A stretch of DNA of 53,884 nt, taken from Burkholderiales bacterium (lineage in GTDB: Bacteria > Pseudomonadota > Gammaproteobacteria > Burkholderiales > JAHFRG01). The DNA is taken from positions 1 to 53,884 of the forward strand of contig DASZZH010000034.1 in NCBI GenBank assembly GCA_035543335.1, written 5' to 3'. The stretch's first letter is position 1, and each line of letters opens with the position of its first letter. The position numbers were made by a program, and so were the translations under genes. The notes beneath the pieces are model-generated. The model did no database searches. It worked only from the letters and a program-made list of their open reading frames with translations, and was not told the DNA's origin. This document shows positions 1 to 8,235 of this stretch, one piece after another.

Positions 1-178
1 ACACCCGCGCGAGCCGTAAACATTCTTCCAGAGACAATACCTGTTCCCGGGGCAGAAAGGTCATTTCTTCAGCCATGCAATAGCTGCAGCGGAAATCACA
101 GCGATCGGTTACCGAGAGCCGGATATAGCTGATGCTGCGACCGTATTTGTCGATTAGGGATTGGGCGCCAAGGGTCAT
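1..178 (-). CDS. moaA: GTP 3',8-cyclase MoaA, second copy (partial, N-terminus only)
   Basis: The start codon is at 176-178 and the gene runs off the left edge, leaving about 59 codons. The translation begins [20 protein letters not shown] and contains the radical-SAM triad CDFRCSYC (CX3CX2C), as expected for MoaA, which rearranges GTP in the first step of molybdopterin synthesis. A full moaA lies at 11057-12058 on the same strand. From position 41 to 156 the two copies differ at only 2 of 116 bases, but they differ at about 11 of the first 40 bases, so recent local gene conversion is likely. It is divergent from the formate dehydrogenase operon. Whether the rest of this copy is intact cannot be seen. 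Confidence 0.9.
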   Translation of the reverse strand, partial: MTLGAQSLIDKYGRSISYIRLSVTDRCDFRCSYCMAEEMTFLPREQVLSLEECLRLARV

Positions 179-333
179 GATTTACGAAAGGTCAGGTTCC
201 TGCTTAGGGTAAAACAATACGTGTTCCAGAAAAAATGGAGCTTCAATCAATATTACAACAAGATGTGACCATGAGTAGCAAGAAAAGAAAATGCACCAAA
301 TACCCTTATTATGAGAGTTGCTTTTTGTTTTTG

Positions 334-362
334 TTGAATATTTTACTGCCTAAGCGCAAAAT
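334..362 (+). promoter_or_regulatory. Possible sigma-70 promoter of the formate dehydrogenase operon
   Basis: The 198-base gap between the left-edge moaA and the first fdh-operon gene is AT-rich. It holds TTGAAT at 334-339, a 17-base spacer and CAAAAT at 357-362. If used, the leader to the start at 377 would be very short, which favours the downstream start at 392 for the first gene. The match is weak. No clear regulator site was recognised in the gap. Confidence 0.25.
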
Positions 363-376
363 CTACAAATAGGTGA

Positions 377-877
377 ATGGCGGAAAAAGCGATGGAGCAT
401 CCCAGCATATCGGTAGCGGTAATCATGGAACGCCTGAATTTGGACAACAAGTGGTGTTCTGAAAAGTGGGAGGCGAAAGGAATTATTCCTGACATCAGCG
501 GTGGGAATAAGCAGTGGCGTGTCATATTCGAAGACTCTCAGCAAAAACAAATATTATTCCCAGGGTTCGATGTGACACTTTATAGGGATGAGGCGGAGGG
601 CTATTATTTAAATTTGAGTTCCCCCCACCCCAAAGTTTTTGTCACATGGCGTCCCCAGGAAGATTTGGCCGTGCCACACATCGTCACTGTAAGCTATAAC
701 GAAGCCGCGCGCTGGATGGATTCCAATGAACAAGTTGATGGAGTGCCGATGCCGCTGGACATTGCCGAGTGGCTGGGTGATTACGTAAACCAAAACTACA
801 AGCCAGAACCCAAAAAACGGCAGCGTCCCCAATCTTTTATGTCGCCTGCGCGTAGGGCCGACAAAAGTACCGGCTGA
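377..877 (+). CDS. DUF3305 domain protein, formate dehydrogenase operon
   Basis: A 166-residue soluble protein resembling the DUF3305 family, recognised from its N-terminal pattern (SISVAVIMERL, then a conserved W in the KWEAKGIIPD region) and its position. Family members are found almost only at the head of membrane-bound formate dehydrogenase operons, next to DUF3306; their biochemical role is not established. The C-terminus is basic (KKRQRP). The first ATG is at 377; a second in-frame ATG at 392 (MEHPSISV) matches the usual family start better and cannot be excluded. It is followed 3 bases later by the DUF3306 gene, so the two are probably co-translated. Confidence 0.75.
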   Translation: MAEKAMEHPSISVAVIMERLNLDNKWCSEKWEAKGIIPDISGGNKQWRVIFEDSQQKQILFPGFDVTLYRDEAEGYYLNLSSPHPKVFVTWRPQEDLAVPHIVTVSYNEAARWMDSNEQVDGVPMPLDIAEWLGDYVNQNYKPEPKKRQRPQSFMSPARRADKSTG

Positions 878-880
878 GCC

Positions 881-1369
881 ATGCAAAGCAAGGAATCCTT
901 ACTGAGCAGATGGTCCCGTCTCAAAAAAGAGGCGGAGAGCCTCGCCAAGACCGAGCCGGTGAAGCCTTTGGCTAACGAGCCTAAACTGCCGCCAGTTGAA
1001 CAACTCAATCTGGAATCGGATTACACTGCTTTCTTTCATCCGAAAGTGGAGGAGAAGCTGCGCCGCGAAGCGCTGCGCAAATTGTTCGGCGACCCGCATT
1101 TCAACGTCATGGATGGTCTTGATGTATATATTGACGATTACGGCAAACCCGACCCGATCCCTCCTGAGATGCTGGCACGACTGATGGAATCGAATCCGTT
1201 GCTATTTCCTCCCAGCAAGGAGCAGCCTTCTGATGAAATCCAAGAGCAAAAGAGCCAAGAAGCTCTGCCGCGCCAGCAGCCTCAACCCGCTTTGGAGTCC
1301 AAACTGGAAAATACCGAACCCAGTACTCAATCCGACGCCAAGTTAGGACAAAATGTTGCAAAAGGATAG
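881..1369 (+). CDS. DUF3306 domain protein, formate dehydrogenase operon
   Basis: A 162-residue protein matching the DUF3306 pattern: an N-terminal LSRWSRLK motif, a central segment with YTAFFHPKVEEKLRREALRK and LFGDPHFNVMDGLDVYIDDY, and a low-complexity tail rich in Q, P, S and E. No signal peptide or membrane segment is seen. It starts 3 bases after the DUF3305 gene and precedes the polyferredoxin gene. This DUF3305-DUF3306-ferredoxin-TorD-FdhABC order is a recurring proteobacterial layout, which suggests a role in maturation or electron transfer for formate dehydrogenase. The molecular function is unknown. Confidence 0.75.
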   Translation: MQSKESLLSRWSRLKKEAESLAKTEPVKPLANEPKLPPVEQLNLESDYTAFFHPKVEEKLRREALRKLFGDPHFNVMDGLDVYIDDYGKPDPIPPEMLARLMESNPLLFPPSKEQPSDEIQEQKSQEALPRQQPQPALESKLENTEPSTQSDAKLGQNVAKG

Positions 1370-1429
1370 GTTTGCTGTTGCTCAATACTTTATATGAATA
1401 GCTTCTTTTCCTAGAGTATATATTGGCTT

Positions 1430-3517
1430 ATGGCTGTGGATAGCAAAAGAATACTGGTGTGTAACTGCAACAAGACCATGCCGCTGGATGCCAAGGCGCT
1501 TACACGCGCTTTGCAGCTCAAAACCCCAGTAGTGGTGCATCAGGAACTGTGCCGCCACCAAGCCACTGCGTTTGAAGCTGGACTTAAACAAGGCGGAGAG
1601 GTGTTGGTAGCCTGTACCCAGGAGGCGCCGCTTTTCAACGAGCTTGCCCAACAAATCGACCCGAATGCCGAAATTTCTTTCGTCAACATTCGTGAACAAG
1701 CAGGCTGGTCGGCGGACGCCGACAAAGCCACTCCTAAAATCGCGGCGCTCATAGCTGCAGCCTCGCTTCCCGAACCCGAACCGGTTCCCAGTGTTTCCTA
1801 CAAATCCGCAGGGCAACTCCTGATCATTGGCCCGTCATCGGCTGCTCTTTCGTGGGCGGAACAGCTTTTCGAGCAAAGGGATGTGAGCGTGCTGCTGACC
1901 GATATAAAGGGCGGCCATGAGCTTCCGGTACGGCGGGATTATCCGGTGTATTCCGGCAAGGTCGAGGCTTTAAAGGGCTACTTGGGTGCGTTTGAGGTGT
2001 CATGGAGCCAGGTGAACCCGATTGATCTTGAAACTTGTACACGCTGCAATGCCTGTATCGAAGTCTGCCCTGAGCACGCGATTGATTACAGCTACCAGAT
2101 CGATCTGGATAAGTGTAAAGCGCACCGCAAGTGTGTTGCGGCTTGTGGTGAAATCCGGGCGATTGATTTTGAGCGGCGCGATACGGTGCGCTCGGACAGC
2201 TTCGATCTGATTCTCGATTTGTCTGATGCTCCGTTGTTCACCATGCAACAGCCGCCGCAGGGTTATTTCGCGCCGGGCCGCGATCCGCTCAAATTGGCGC
2301 GCGCGGTGGCGCAACTGGCGCAAATGACGGGAGAATTCGAAAAGCCGAAATTCTTTACTTACAAGGAATCGATTTGCGCACACAGCCGTGCGGAAATCAC
2401 CGGGTGTACGAAGTGCATTGACATCTGCTCGACCCGTGCTATTTTCCCCGATGGCGACCACGTTAAAGTGGAGCCGCACTTGTGTATGGGCTGCGGCGCC
2501 TGTGCCAGCGTCTGTCCCTCAGGCGCGATGGGCTACGCTTATCCCCGCGTGGCCGACTTGGGTGCCCGTATCAAAACCCTGCTGCAGACCTACCTTAATG
2601 CCGGCGGCGAGGATCCCTGTTTACTGCTGCACAATGCGACTGATGGGCGTGAGTTAATTGCCAAGCTCGGCCGCCGCGGCAAAGGCCTGCCGGCCAATGT
2701 TATCCCGCTTGAAACCTTCCATGTCGCCTCGCTGGGCATGGATGTGATGCTGGGTACGGTGGCGCTCGGCGCGTCGGGACTGATGGTGCTTTCCACCGGC
2801 AGCGAGGCGCCTCAATACAAAGTTTCACTGCAAACGCAAATGGGGTTCGCTGAAGAAATCCTGCAAGAACAGGGGTATAAGGGCGAGCATTTCCAGCTGA
2901 TCGAAGCGACTGAGGTGGCGGCTTTGGAACAAGCAATATGGGGTTTCAAACCGGCGCAGGCGGTTAAACCGGCGACTTTCAACCTCTCCAACGAAAAGCG
3001 CACCACACTGGATTTTGCTTTTGACCATTTGGCCAAAAATGCCCCCGTGCCGAGAGACGAAATCCCGCTTTCAGACGGCGCTCCTTACGGCAAAATAGAC
3101 GTTAATAAAGATACCTGTACCCTATGCATGGCTTGTGTCGGCGCCTGTCCGGAAAAGGCATTGCTTGACAGCAAGGAAGTGCCTCAGCTCAAGTTTATCG
3201 AGCGCAACTGCGTGCAGTGCGGGCTGTGCGAGAAAACCTGCCCTGAGCAGGCCATCAACCTTACCCCCAGATTGCTATTGACTAAGGAAGCGCGGAGTTC
3301 GAGAATACTCAATGAAGCCGAGGTTTTCGCCTGCATCCGCTGTGGAAAACCTTTTGCCACAAAGCAGATGATAAATAACATGCTTGGCAAGCTTGGTACT
3401 CATTCGATGTTCAGCGGAGGCGCCGCGCTTACCCGGTTGCAGATGTGCGCGGATTGCCGTGTCGTTGACATGATGAAAAACAAAGACGAGCTGACGATTT
3501 TTGATGTGAGGAGTTGA
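1430..3517 (+). CDS. Large multi-[4Fe-4S] ferredoxin of the formate dehydrogenase operon
   Basis: A 695-residue cytoplasmic polyferredoxin. Three regions carry 4Fe-4S motifs: CTRCNACIEVCP with a second, degenerate cluster motif just after it (about residues 200-240); CTKCIDICS and CMGCGACASVCPSG (about 325-365); and CTLCMACVGACPEKA and CVQCGLCEKTCPEQA (about 565-610). The C-terminus has two further cysteine pairs (CIRCG and CADC), which could bind a metal. The N-terminus starts with RILVCNCNKTM. There is no signal peptide, so it probably acts in the cytoplasm. Its stop overlaps the TorD-like start. It may shuttle electrons during cofactor insertion or to another acceptor; this is inference from gene linkage. 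Confidence 0.85.
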   Translation: MAVDSKRILVCNCNKTMPLDAKALTRALQLKTPVVVHQELCRHQATAFEAGLKQGGEVLVACTQEAPLFNELAQQIDPNAEISFVNIREQAGWSADADKATPKIAALIAAASLPEPEPVPSVSYKSAGQLLIIGPSSAALSWAEQLFEQRDVSVLLTDIKGGHELPVRRDYPVYSGKVEALKGYLGAFEVSWSQVNPIDLETCTRCNACIEVCPEHAIDYSYQIDLDKCKAHRKCVAACGEIRAIDFERRDTVRSDSFDLILDLSDAPLFTMQQPPQGYFAPGRDPLKLARAVAQLAQMTGEFEKPKFFTYKESICAHSRAEITGCTKCIDICSTRAIFPDGDHVKVEPHLCMGCGACASVCPSGAMGYAYPRVADLGARIKTLLQTYLNAGGEDPCLLLHNATDGRELIAKLGRRGKGLPANVIPLETFHVASLGMDVMLGTVALGASGLMVLSTGSEAPQYKVSLQTQMGFAEEILQEQGYKGEHFQLIEATEVAALEQAIWGFKPAQAVKPATFNLSNEKRTTLDFAFDHLAKNAPVPRDEIPLSDGAPYGKIDVNKDTCTLCMACVGACPEKALLDSKEVPQLKFIERNCVQCGLCEKTCPEQAINLTPRLLLTKEARSSRILNEAEVFACIRCGKPFATKQMINNMLGKLGTHSMFSGGAALTRLQMCADCRVVDMMKNKDELTIFDVRS

Positions 3518-4149
3518 TGAGCGTAGCAGTCGCTCCAGTCAAATTCAGTCCCCTTCCTGTGGCCCAGGAAGACGTGGCGCGTGCAGACATGTATGCGCTG
3601 ATCGCGCGCCTGTTGTATGCCCCCGATGGACAATTGCTGCGGGCCATTGCCACCGCCGACGAAATCGTTGCGGAAACCGCCAACGCGCCCTTGGCAGAAG
3701 CGTGGCATGCGCTCGCTGCAGCAGCAGAGGCCTGTGACACGCAAGTCGTGAAAGACGAATATGAGAAACTGTTTATCGGAGTCGGGCGGCCCGAAGTGAT
3801 GCTGTTCGGCTCATATTACCTTGCAGGCTTCATGATGGAAAAACCGCTTGCGCTGCTGCGGGATGATCTGGCGCAGATGGGGCTTGCCCGCAATGAGTCA
3901 GTGCACGAACCCGAGGACCACCTTTCCGCGCTGTGCGACGTGATGCGCTATTTGATTACCGGCGATGAAAATCGCGACGCAGCGGGCTTGGAACAGCAAA
4001 AGCAGTTTTTCGCCCGCCACATCCAAACCTGGTATCAGCGTTTTTGCGATGCTGTGCTTGAGACGGAAGCGGCAAATTTTTACAAGCACGTAGCGCGCTT
4101 TATAAAGGTTTTTTTCAATATAGAAGTTGAGTCTTTCGAAATGTTATAA
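3517..4149 (+). CDS. TorD/DmsD-family molybdoenzyme chaperone
   Basis: A 210-residue, largely helical protein with TorD-family features: the YEKLFIGVGRPEVMLFGSYY segment near residue 85 and the HEPEDHLSALCDVMRYL segment near 130, matching the conserved E-PDH motif. Such chaperones bind the Tat signal of a molybdo-enzyme and hold it for cofactor loading; here the client should be the Tat-dependent FdhA encoded just downstream. I chose the ATG at 3517 rather than the TTG at 3514. The ATG overlaps the upstream stop (TGATG) and sits just after GAGGAG. Confidence 0.88.
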   Translation: MSVAVAPVKFSPLPVAQEDVARADMYALIARLLYAPDGQLLRAIATADEIVAETANAPLAEAWHALAAAAEACDTQVVKDEYEKLFIGVGRPEVMLFGSYYLAGFMMEKPLALLRDDLAQMGLARNESVHEPEDHLSALCDVMRYLITGDENRDAAGLEQQKQFFARHIQTWYQRFCDAVLETEAANFYKHVARFIKVFFNIEVESFEML

Positions 4150-4187
4150 CTTTAAGCAGCAACGATCTTTTTGGAAGGAGACATAAA

Positions 4188-4388
4188 ATGTCAGAAAGAA
4201 AAAGCAGATTGAGCAGGAGAAACTTCCTGCTCGCGGTTGGCGCAGGGGGTGCCGGCGCAGCGGCAGCCATGCTTGCCAAAGGCGTGCCCCAGGCCGAAAC
4301 CAGTGCAGAGGCGGGGGACGAAGCCAAGCGCCAGGGCTATCATGTCTCCGAGCACATTCGCAATTACTACCGAACCACTAAAGTCTGA
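4188..4388 (+). CDS. Formate dehydrogenase region Tat-target small protein
   Basis: A 66-residue protein with a clear twin-arginine signal (SRRNFLLAVG, then an alanine/glycine-rich hydrophobic stretch) and a short mature tail ending HIRNYYRTTKV. It matches the small family named for Tat targets in formate dehydrogenase regions, found immediately before fdhA. The start is preceded by a strong AAGGAG. Its role is unknown; it may be exported as a small partner or assembly factor of FdhA. Confidence 0.85.
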   Translation: MSERKSRLSRRNFLLAVGAGGAGAAAAMLAKGVPQAETSAEAGDEAKRQGYHVSEHIRNYYRTTKV

Positions 4389-4405
4389 TACATAGGAGAA
4401 TTAAA

Positions 4406-7345
4406 ATGCTGCTTACTAGAAAATCCAGCGCGGTTGCAGGAATGCCCAGCCGCCTAAGCCGCAGCTTGTCAGGCGTGATCGGCAAAACCATGGACCGGCG
4501 GACGTTCCTTAAACGCTCCGGTCTCACTGTGGGTACGGGTGCTTTTGCTAGCCAGTTGCCATTTAACATGATGATTGGCAAAGCCAGCGCTGCATCCGAA
4601 GCCAAGGGTGACGGCAAGATCCAGGTCAAGCGTACTGTGTGTACGCACTGTTCAGTCGGCTGTGCCATTGACGCCGTAGTGCAAAACGGCGTGTGGATCC
4701 GCCAGGAGCCGGTATTTGATTCGCCGCTCAACCTGGGGGCGCACTGCGCGAAAGGCGCCTCGGTGCGCGAGCACGGGCACGGCGAGCACCGTCTGAAGTA
4801 TCCGATGAAGCTCGAGGGCGGCAAATGGAAACGTATTTCCTGGGATCAGGCGCTCACTGAAGTGAGCGACAAGCTGCTCAAGATTCGCAAAGAGAGCAAT
4901 CCCGATGCCACCTTCTGGATCGGTTCCTCCAAATACAGCAACGAGCAGGCCTACTTGCTGTGCAAATTCGTCAGGCTGTTCGGCACCAACAACACCGACC
5001 ATCAGGCGCGTATCTGCCACTCGACCACCGTGGCGGGCGTGGCCAACACCTGGGGTTATGGCGCGATGACCAACTCGTATAACGACGAGCAGAACTCCAA
5101 GATGATTCTGTTCCTCGGCAGCAACGCCTGCGAGGCGCACCCGGTTTCGATGCTGCACACGCTACATGCGAAGGAAGCGGGTGCCAAGGTGATTGTGGTT
5201 GACCCGCGCTTCACCCGCACAGCGGCCAAGGCGGACATGTATTTCCGTCACCGCTCCGGCAGCGACGTGGCGCTGATTTGGGGCCTCCTGTATCACATCT
5301 TCAAGAACGAGTGGGAGGACAAGCAATACATCCATGACCGCGTCTACGGCATGGAAAAAGTGCGCGAAGAAGTCATGAAATGGACGCCCGACAAAGTGCA
5401 GGACGTGACGGGGCTCACCGAGAAAGAGGTGTACACGATTGCCGAAGCCATGGCCAAGAACCGTCCCAGCACCATAGTGTGGGCGATGGGCCAGACCCAG
5501 CATACTATTGGCAACGCCATGGTCCGCGCAAGCTGCATCCTGCAACTTGCCTTGGGCAATGTCGGTGTCTCCGGCGGCGGCTGCAACATTTATCGCGGCC
5601 ACGATAACGTGCAGGGCGCGACCGACGTCGGCCCCAATCCGGATTCGCTGCCCGGTTACTACGGCCTCGCGGAAGGCTCGTTCAAGCACTGGTGCCGGGT
5701 CTGGAACGTGGATTTTGAATGGCTGAAAAGCCAGCACGCGCCGGGCATGATGGGCAAACCAGGAATCCCGGTGTCGCGCTGGATTGACGCCGTGCTCGAG
5801 AAAAACGAGAACATCGACCAGGGTCCGAACCTGCGTGCGGTCATCTACTGGGGCCATGCCCCGAACAGCCAGTCCCGCGGCGCGGAAATGGTCGAGGCGA
5901 TGAAAAAGCTTGACCTGTTGGTGGTGATTGACCCGTATCCGAGCGCGACCGCGGCAATGGCGGCCATGGTGCGGCAGGATGGCGTTTATTTGCTGCCCGC
6001 GGCCACCCAGTTCGAGACCTCTGGCAGTGTTACCGCCTCGAACCGTTCGCTGCAATGGCGTGAAAAAGTGATTGATCCGCTGTTCGAGTCGCGCACCGAC
6101 CAGATGATCATGTATCAACTGGCGCAGAAGTTCGGCTTTGCCGACCAGTTTGTCGGCAAGAAGGACGGCAAGCAAAGCATCAAGCTGGTTAAAGGCAAAG
6201 GTGGCATGGACGAACCCGAGATGGAAGACACGCTGCGCGAAATCAATCGCGGCACATGGACCATCGGCTATAGCGGCCAATCGCCCGAACGCCTGCAAGC
6301 GCATATGCGCAACATGCATGTGTTCGATGTGAAGACTTTGCGCGCCAAAGGCGGCAAGGACGCCAAGACCGGTTATGTGCTGGATGGCGATTACTTCGGT
6401 CTGCCATGGCCGTGCTACGGTAATGCGGCACTCAAGCACCCAGGCACCCCCAACCTTTACGACACCTCCAAGCACATGATGGACGGCGGCGGCAACTTCC
6501 GCGCCAACTTTGGCGTCGAGAAGGATGGTGTGAATCTGCTCGCTGAAGACGGCTCGCACTCGAAGGGCGCAGACCTCACGACCGGCTATCCCGAATTCGA
6601 CCACGTTCTGCTCAAGAAACTTGGCTGGTGGGACGAACTCACGGAAGAGGAGAAGAAGGAAGCTGAAGGCAGGAACTGGAAGACCGACCTCTCGGGCGGC
6701 ATCATCCGCGTGGCCATGAAAAACCACGGCTGCCATCCTTTCGGCAACGCCAAGGCGCGCGCCGTGGTGTGGAACTTCCCGGATCCCGTGCCTCTGCACC
6801 GCGAGCCTTTATATTCGCCGCGGCCGGATCTGGTCGAGAAGTATCCGACCCACGACGACAAGAAAGCTTTCTGGCGGCTGCCTACGCTGTTTAAGACGAT
6901 ACAGCAGGCCAACAAGGATATCTCCAAGCAATATCCTCTGATCATGACCAGCGGTCGCTTGGTGGAGTACGAAGGCGGCGGCGAAGAAACCCGCTCCAAC
7001 CCGTGGCTGGCCGAGCTGCAGCAGGAAATGTTCGCGGAAATCAATCCGAGGGACGCCAACGACCGCGGCATCCGCAACAACGAGTACATGTGGGTCGAAT
7101 CGCCAACCAAGGCGCGCCTCAAGGTGAAGTCCCAGGTGACAGAGCGTGTCGGGCAGGGAACCGTGTTCCTGCCGTTCCACTTCTCCGGATGGTGGATGGG
7201 CAAGGACATGCTCGAATACTATCCGGAAGGCGCGCACCCGATAGTGCGTGGCGAGGCGGTCAATACTGCAACCACCTACGGATATGACGCGGTCACCATG
7301 ATGCAGGAAACCAAGACCACCTTGTGTCAGGTCACCAAGGCCTAA
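4406..7345 (+). CDS. fdhA: Formate dehydrogenase catalytic (alpha) subunit, Cys-type, Tat-exported
   Basis: A 979-residue molybdo- or tungsto-pterin oxidoreductase oxidising formate to CO2 on the periplasmic side. The Tat motif DRRTFLKRSG is at residues 30-39, behind an unusual extra N-terminal stretch of about 28 residues. A 4Fe-4S site follows (Cys79, Cys82, Cys86, Cys114). The metal-ligand position is Cys204 in QARICHS, where E. coli FdnG has selenocysteine, so this is a standard-codon enzyme. Later pterin-binding segments include LGNVGVSGGGCNIYRGHDN. A good ribosome site (AGGAG) precedes 4406; an internal ATG at 4490 right at the twin arginine is the alternative start. The tungstate transporter nearby leaves the metal open between Mo and W. 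Confidence 0.95.
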   Translation: MLLTRKSSAVAGMPSRLSRSLSGVIGKTMDRRTFLKRSGLTVGTGAFASQLPFNMMIGKASAASEAKGDGKIQVKRTVCTHCSVGCAIDAVVQNGVWIRQEPVFDSPLNLGAHCAKGASVREHGHGEHRLKYPMKLEGGKWKRISWDQALTEVSDKLLKIRKESNPDATFWIGSSKYSNEQAYLLCKFVRLFGTNNTDHQARICHSTTVAGVANTWGYGAMTNSYNDEQNSKMILFLGSNACEAHPVSMLHTLHAKEAGAKVIVVDPRFTRTAAKADMYFRHRSGSDVALIWGLLYHIFKNEWEDKQYIHDRVYGMEKVREEVMKWTPDKVQDVTGLTEKEVYTIAEAMAKNRPSTIVWAMGQTQHTIGNAMVRASCILQLALGNVGVSGGGCNIYRGHDNVQGATDVGPNPDSLPGYYGLAEGSFKHWCRVWNVDFEWLKSQHAPGMMGKPGIPVSRWIDAVLEKNENIDQGPNLRAVIYWGHAPNSQSRGAEMVEAMKKLDLLVVIDPYPSATAAMAAMVRQDGVYLLPAATQFETSGSVTASNRSLQWREKVIDPLFESRTDQMIMYQLAQKFGFADQFVGKKDGKQSIKLVKGKGGMDEPEMEDTLREINRGTWTIGYSGQSPERLQAHMRNMHVFDVKTLRAKGGKDAKTGYVLDGDYFGLPWPCYGNAALKHPGTPNLYDTSKHMMDGGGNFRANFGVEKDGVNLLAEDGSHSKGADLTTGYPEFDHVLLKKLGWWDELTEEEKKEAEGRNWKTDLSGGIIRVAMKNHGCHPFGNAKARAVVWNFPDPVPLHREPLYSPRPDLVEKYPTHDDKKAFWRLPTLFKTIQQANKDISKQYPLIMTSGRLVEYEGGGEETRSNPWLAELQQEMFAEINPRDANDRGIRNNEYMWVESPTKARLKVKSQVTERVGQGTVFLPFHFSGWWMGKDMLEYYPEGAHPIVRGEAVNTATTYGYDAVTMMQETKTTLCQVTKA

Positions 7346-7376
7346 CAACCCATCATGCATATAAAGGAGCAGACAA

Positions 7377-7994
7377 ATGGCTAGAATGAAATTTCTGTGT
7401 GATGCGGAACGCTGCATCGAATGCAATGGCTGCGTGACAGCCTGCAAAAACGAGCACGATGTTCCTTGGGGCGTGAACCGGCGCCGGGTAGTCACGATAG
7501 ACGACGGCATCCCGGGAGAAAAATCCATTTCCGTGGCGTGCATGCATTGTTCGGATGCGCCGTGCATGGCAGTTTGCCCGGTGGATTGTTTTTACAAGAC
7601 CGAGGATGGCATTGTGCTCCACGACAAGGACCTGTGCATCGGCTGTGGCTACTGCTTCTACGCCTGTCCGTTTGGCGCGCCGCAGTTCCCGCAGGACGGC
7701 GCGTTCGGCCTGCGTGGCAAGATGGACAAGTGCACTTATTGCGCCGGCGGGCCGGAGCAAAATTTCTCCGAAGCCGAGTTCAAGAAATACGGCCGCAACC
7801 GCATCGCTGAAGGTAAGCTTCCGGCTTGCGCTGAGATGTGCTCGACCAAGGCGCTGCTTGCCGGTGATGCCGACGTGATTTCCGATATCTATCGTACCCG
7901 CGTCACCAAGCGCGGCAAAGGCTCGGAAATCTGGGGTTGGGGCACCGCTTACGGCAGGCCCGAAAAAGCTGCGGCGCAGCCGGGAGGAAAATAA
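7377..7994 (+). CDS. fdhB: Formate dehydrogenase iron-sulfur (beta) subunit
   Basis: A 205-residue electron-transfer subunit with four cysteine clusters typical of the DmsB/FdnH family: CIECNGCVTAC near residue 15, CMHCSDAPCMAVCP near 60, CIGCGYCFYACPFG near 85, and CTYC with a distant CAEMC (about 120-155). It passes electrons from FdhA to the cytochrome b subunit. It is shorter than E. coli FdnH (about 290) and lacks a C-terminal membrane helix, so anchoring must come from the gamma subunit. It has no Tat signal, consistent with export bound to FdhA. A ribosome site (AAGGAG) precedes the start. Confidence 0.94.
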   Translation: MARMKFLCDAERCIECNGCVTACKNEHDVPWGVNRRRVVTIDDGIPGEKSISVACMHCSDAPCMAVCPVDCFYKTEDGIVLHDKDLCIGCGYCFYACPFGAPQFPQDGAFGLRGKMDKCTYCAGGPEQNFSEAEFKKYGRNRIAEGKLPACAEMCSTKALLAGDADVISDIYRTRVTKRGKGSEIWGWGTAYGRPEKAAAQPGGK

Positions 7995-7996
7995 TC

Positions 7997-8215
7997 ATGA
8001 GAAAAGCCATGCTGGCATTTTTGATCGGCGCGCTCGCCATCGGTCTTTCCGGCTGCGGAGAGAAGCCGGCCGTCATCTACAAGCAGGGCAAGTATCAGGG
8101 CAAACCGGATACCCAGCCCTGGGACAACGAGCAGTTCAAGGGCGACCGGGTGGCTTGGGAAAATGCGCTGAAAGCGCGCGCGCAGGGTGAAAACGAGTAC
8201 AACAGGGCCAACTAA
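7997..8215 (+). CDS. Small predicted lipoprotein of the formate dehydrogenase operon
   Basis: A 72-residue protein with a lipoprotein signal: MRKAMLAFLIGALAIGLSGC, the lipobox LSGC giving a mature N-terminal Cys at residue 20. The mature part (about 52 residues) is charged and rich in W, N and K, without cysteines or recognisable motifs. The ATG begins 2 bases after the fdhB stop, with GGAGG upstream. Its place between fdhB and fdhC suggests a small envelope partner of the complex. I recognise no characterised homologue. Confidence 0.75.
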   Translation: MRKAMLAFLIGALAIGLSGCGEKPAVIYKQGKYQGKPDTQPWDNEQFKGDRVAWENALKARAQGENEYNRAN

Positions 8216-8235
8216 TCAACTTAAGGAGAACAACG

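Noticed and set aside
5012..5020. Selenocysteine in FdhA
   Set aside because: The metal-ligand position is a normal Cys codon in QARICHS and no in-frame TGA is present.
5162..6799. Very long open frame (545 codons) antisense to fdhA
   Set aside because: It mirrors the GC-rich codon pattern of fdhA and has His/Arg/Ala-rich shadow composition without motifs.
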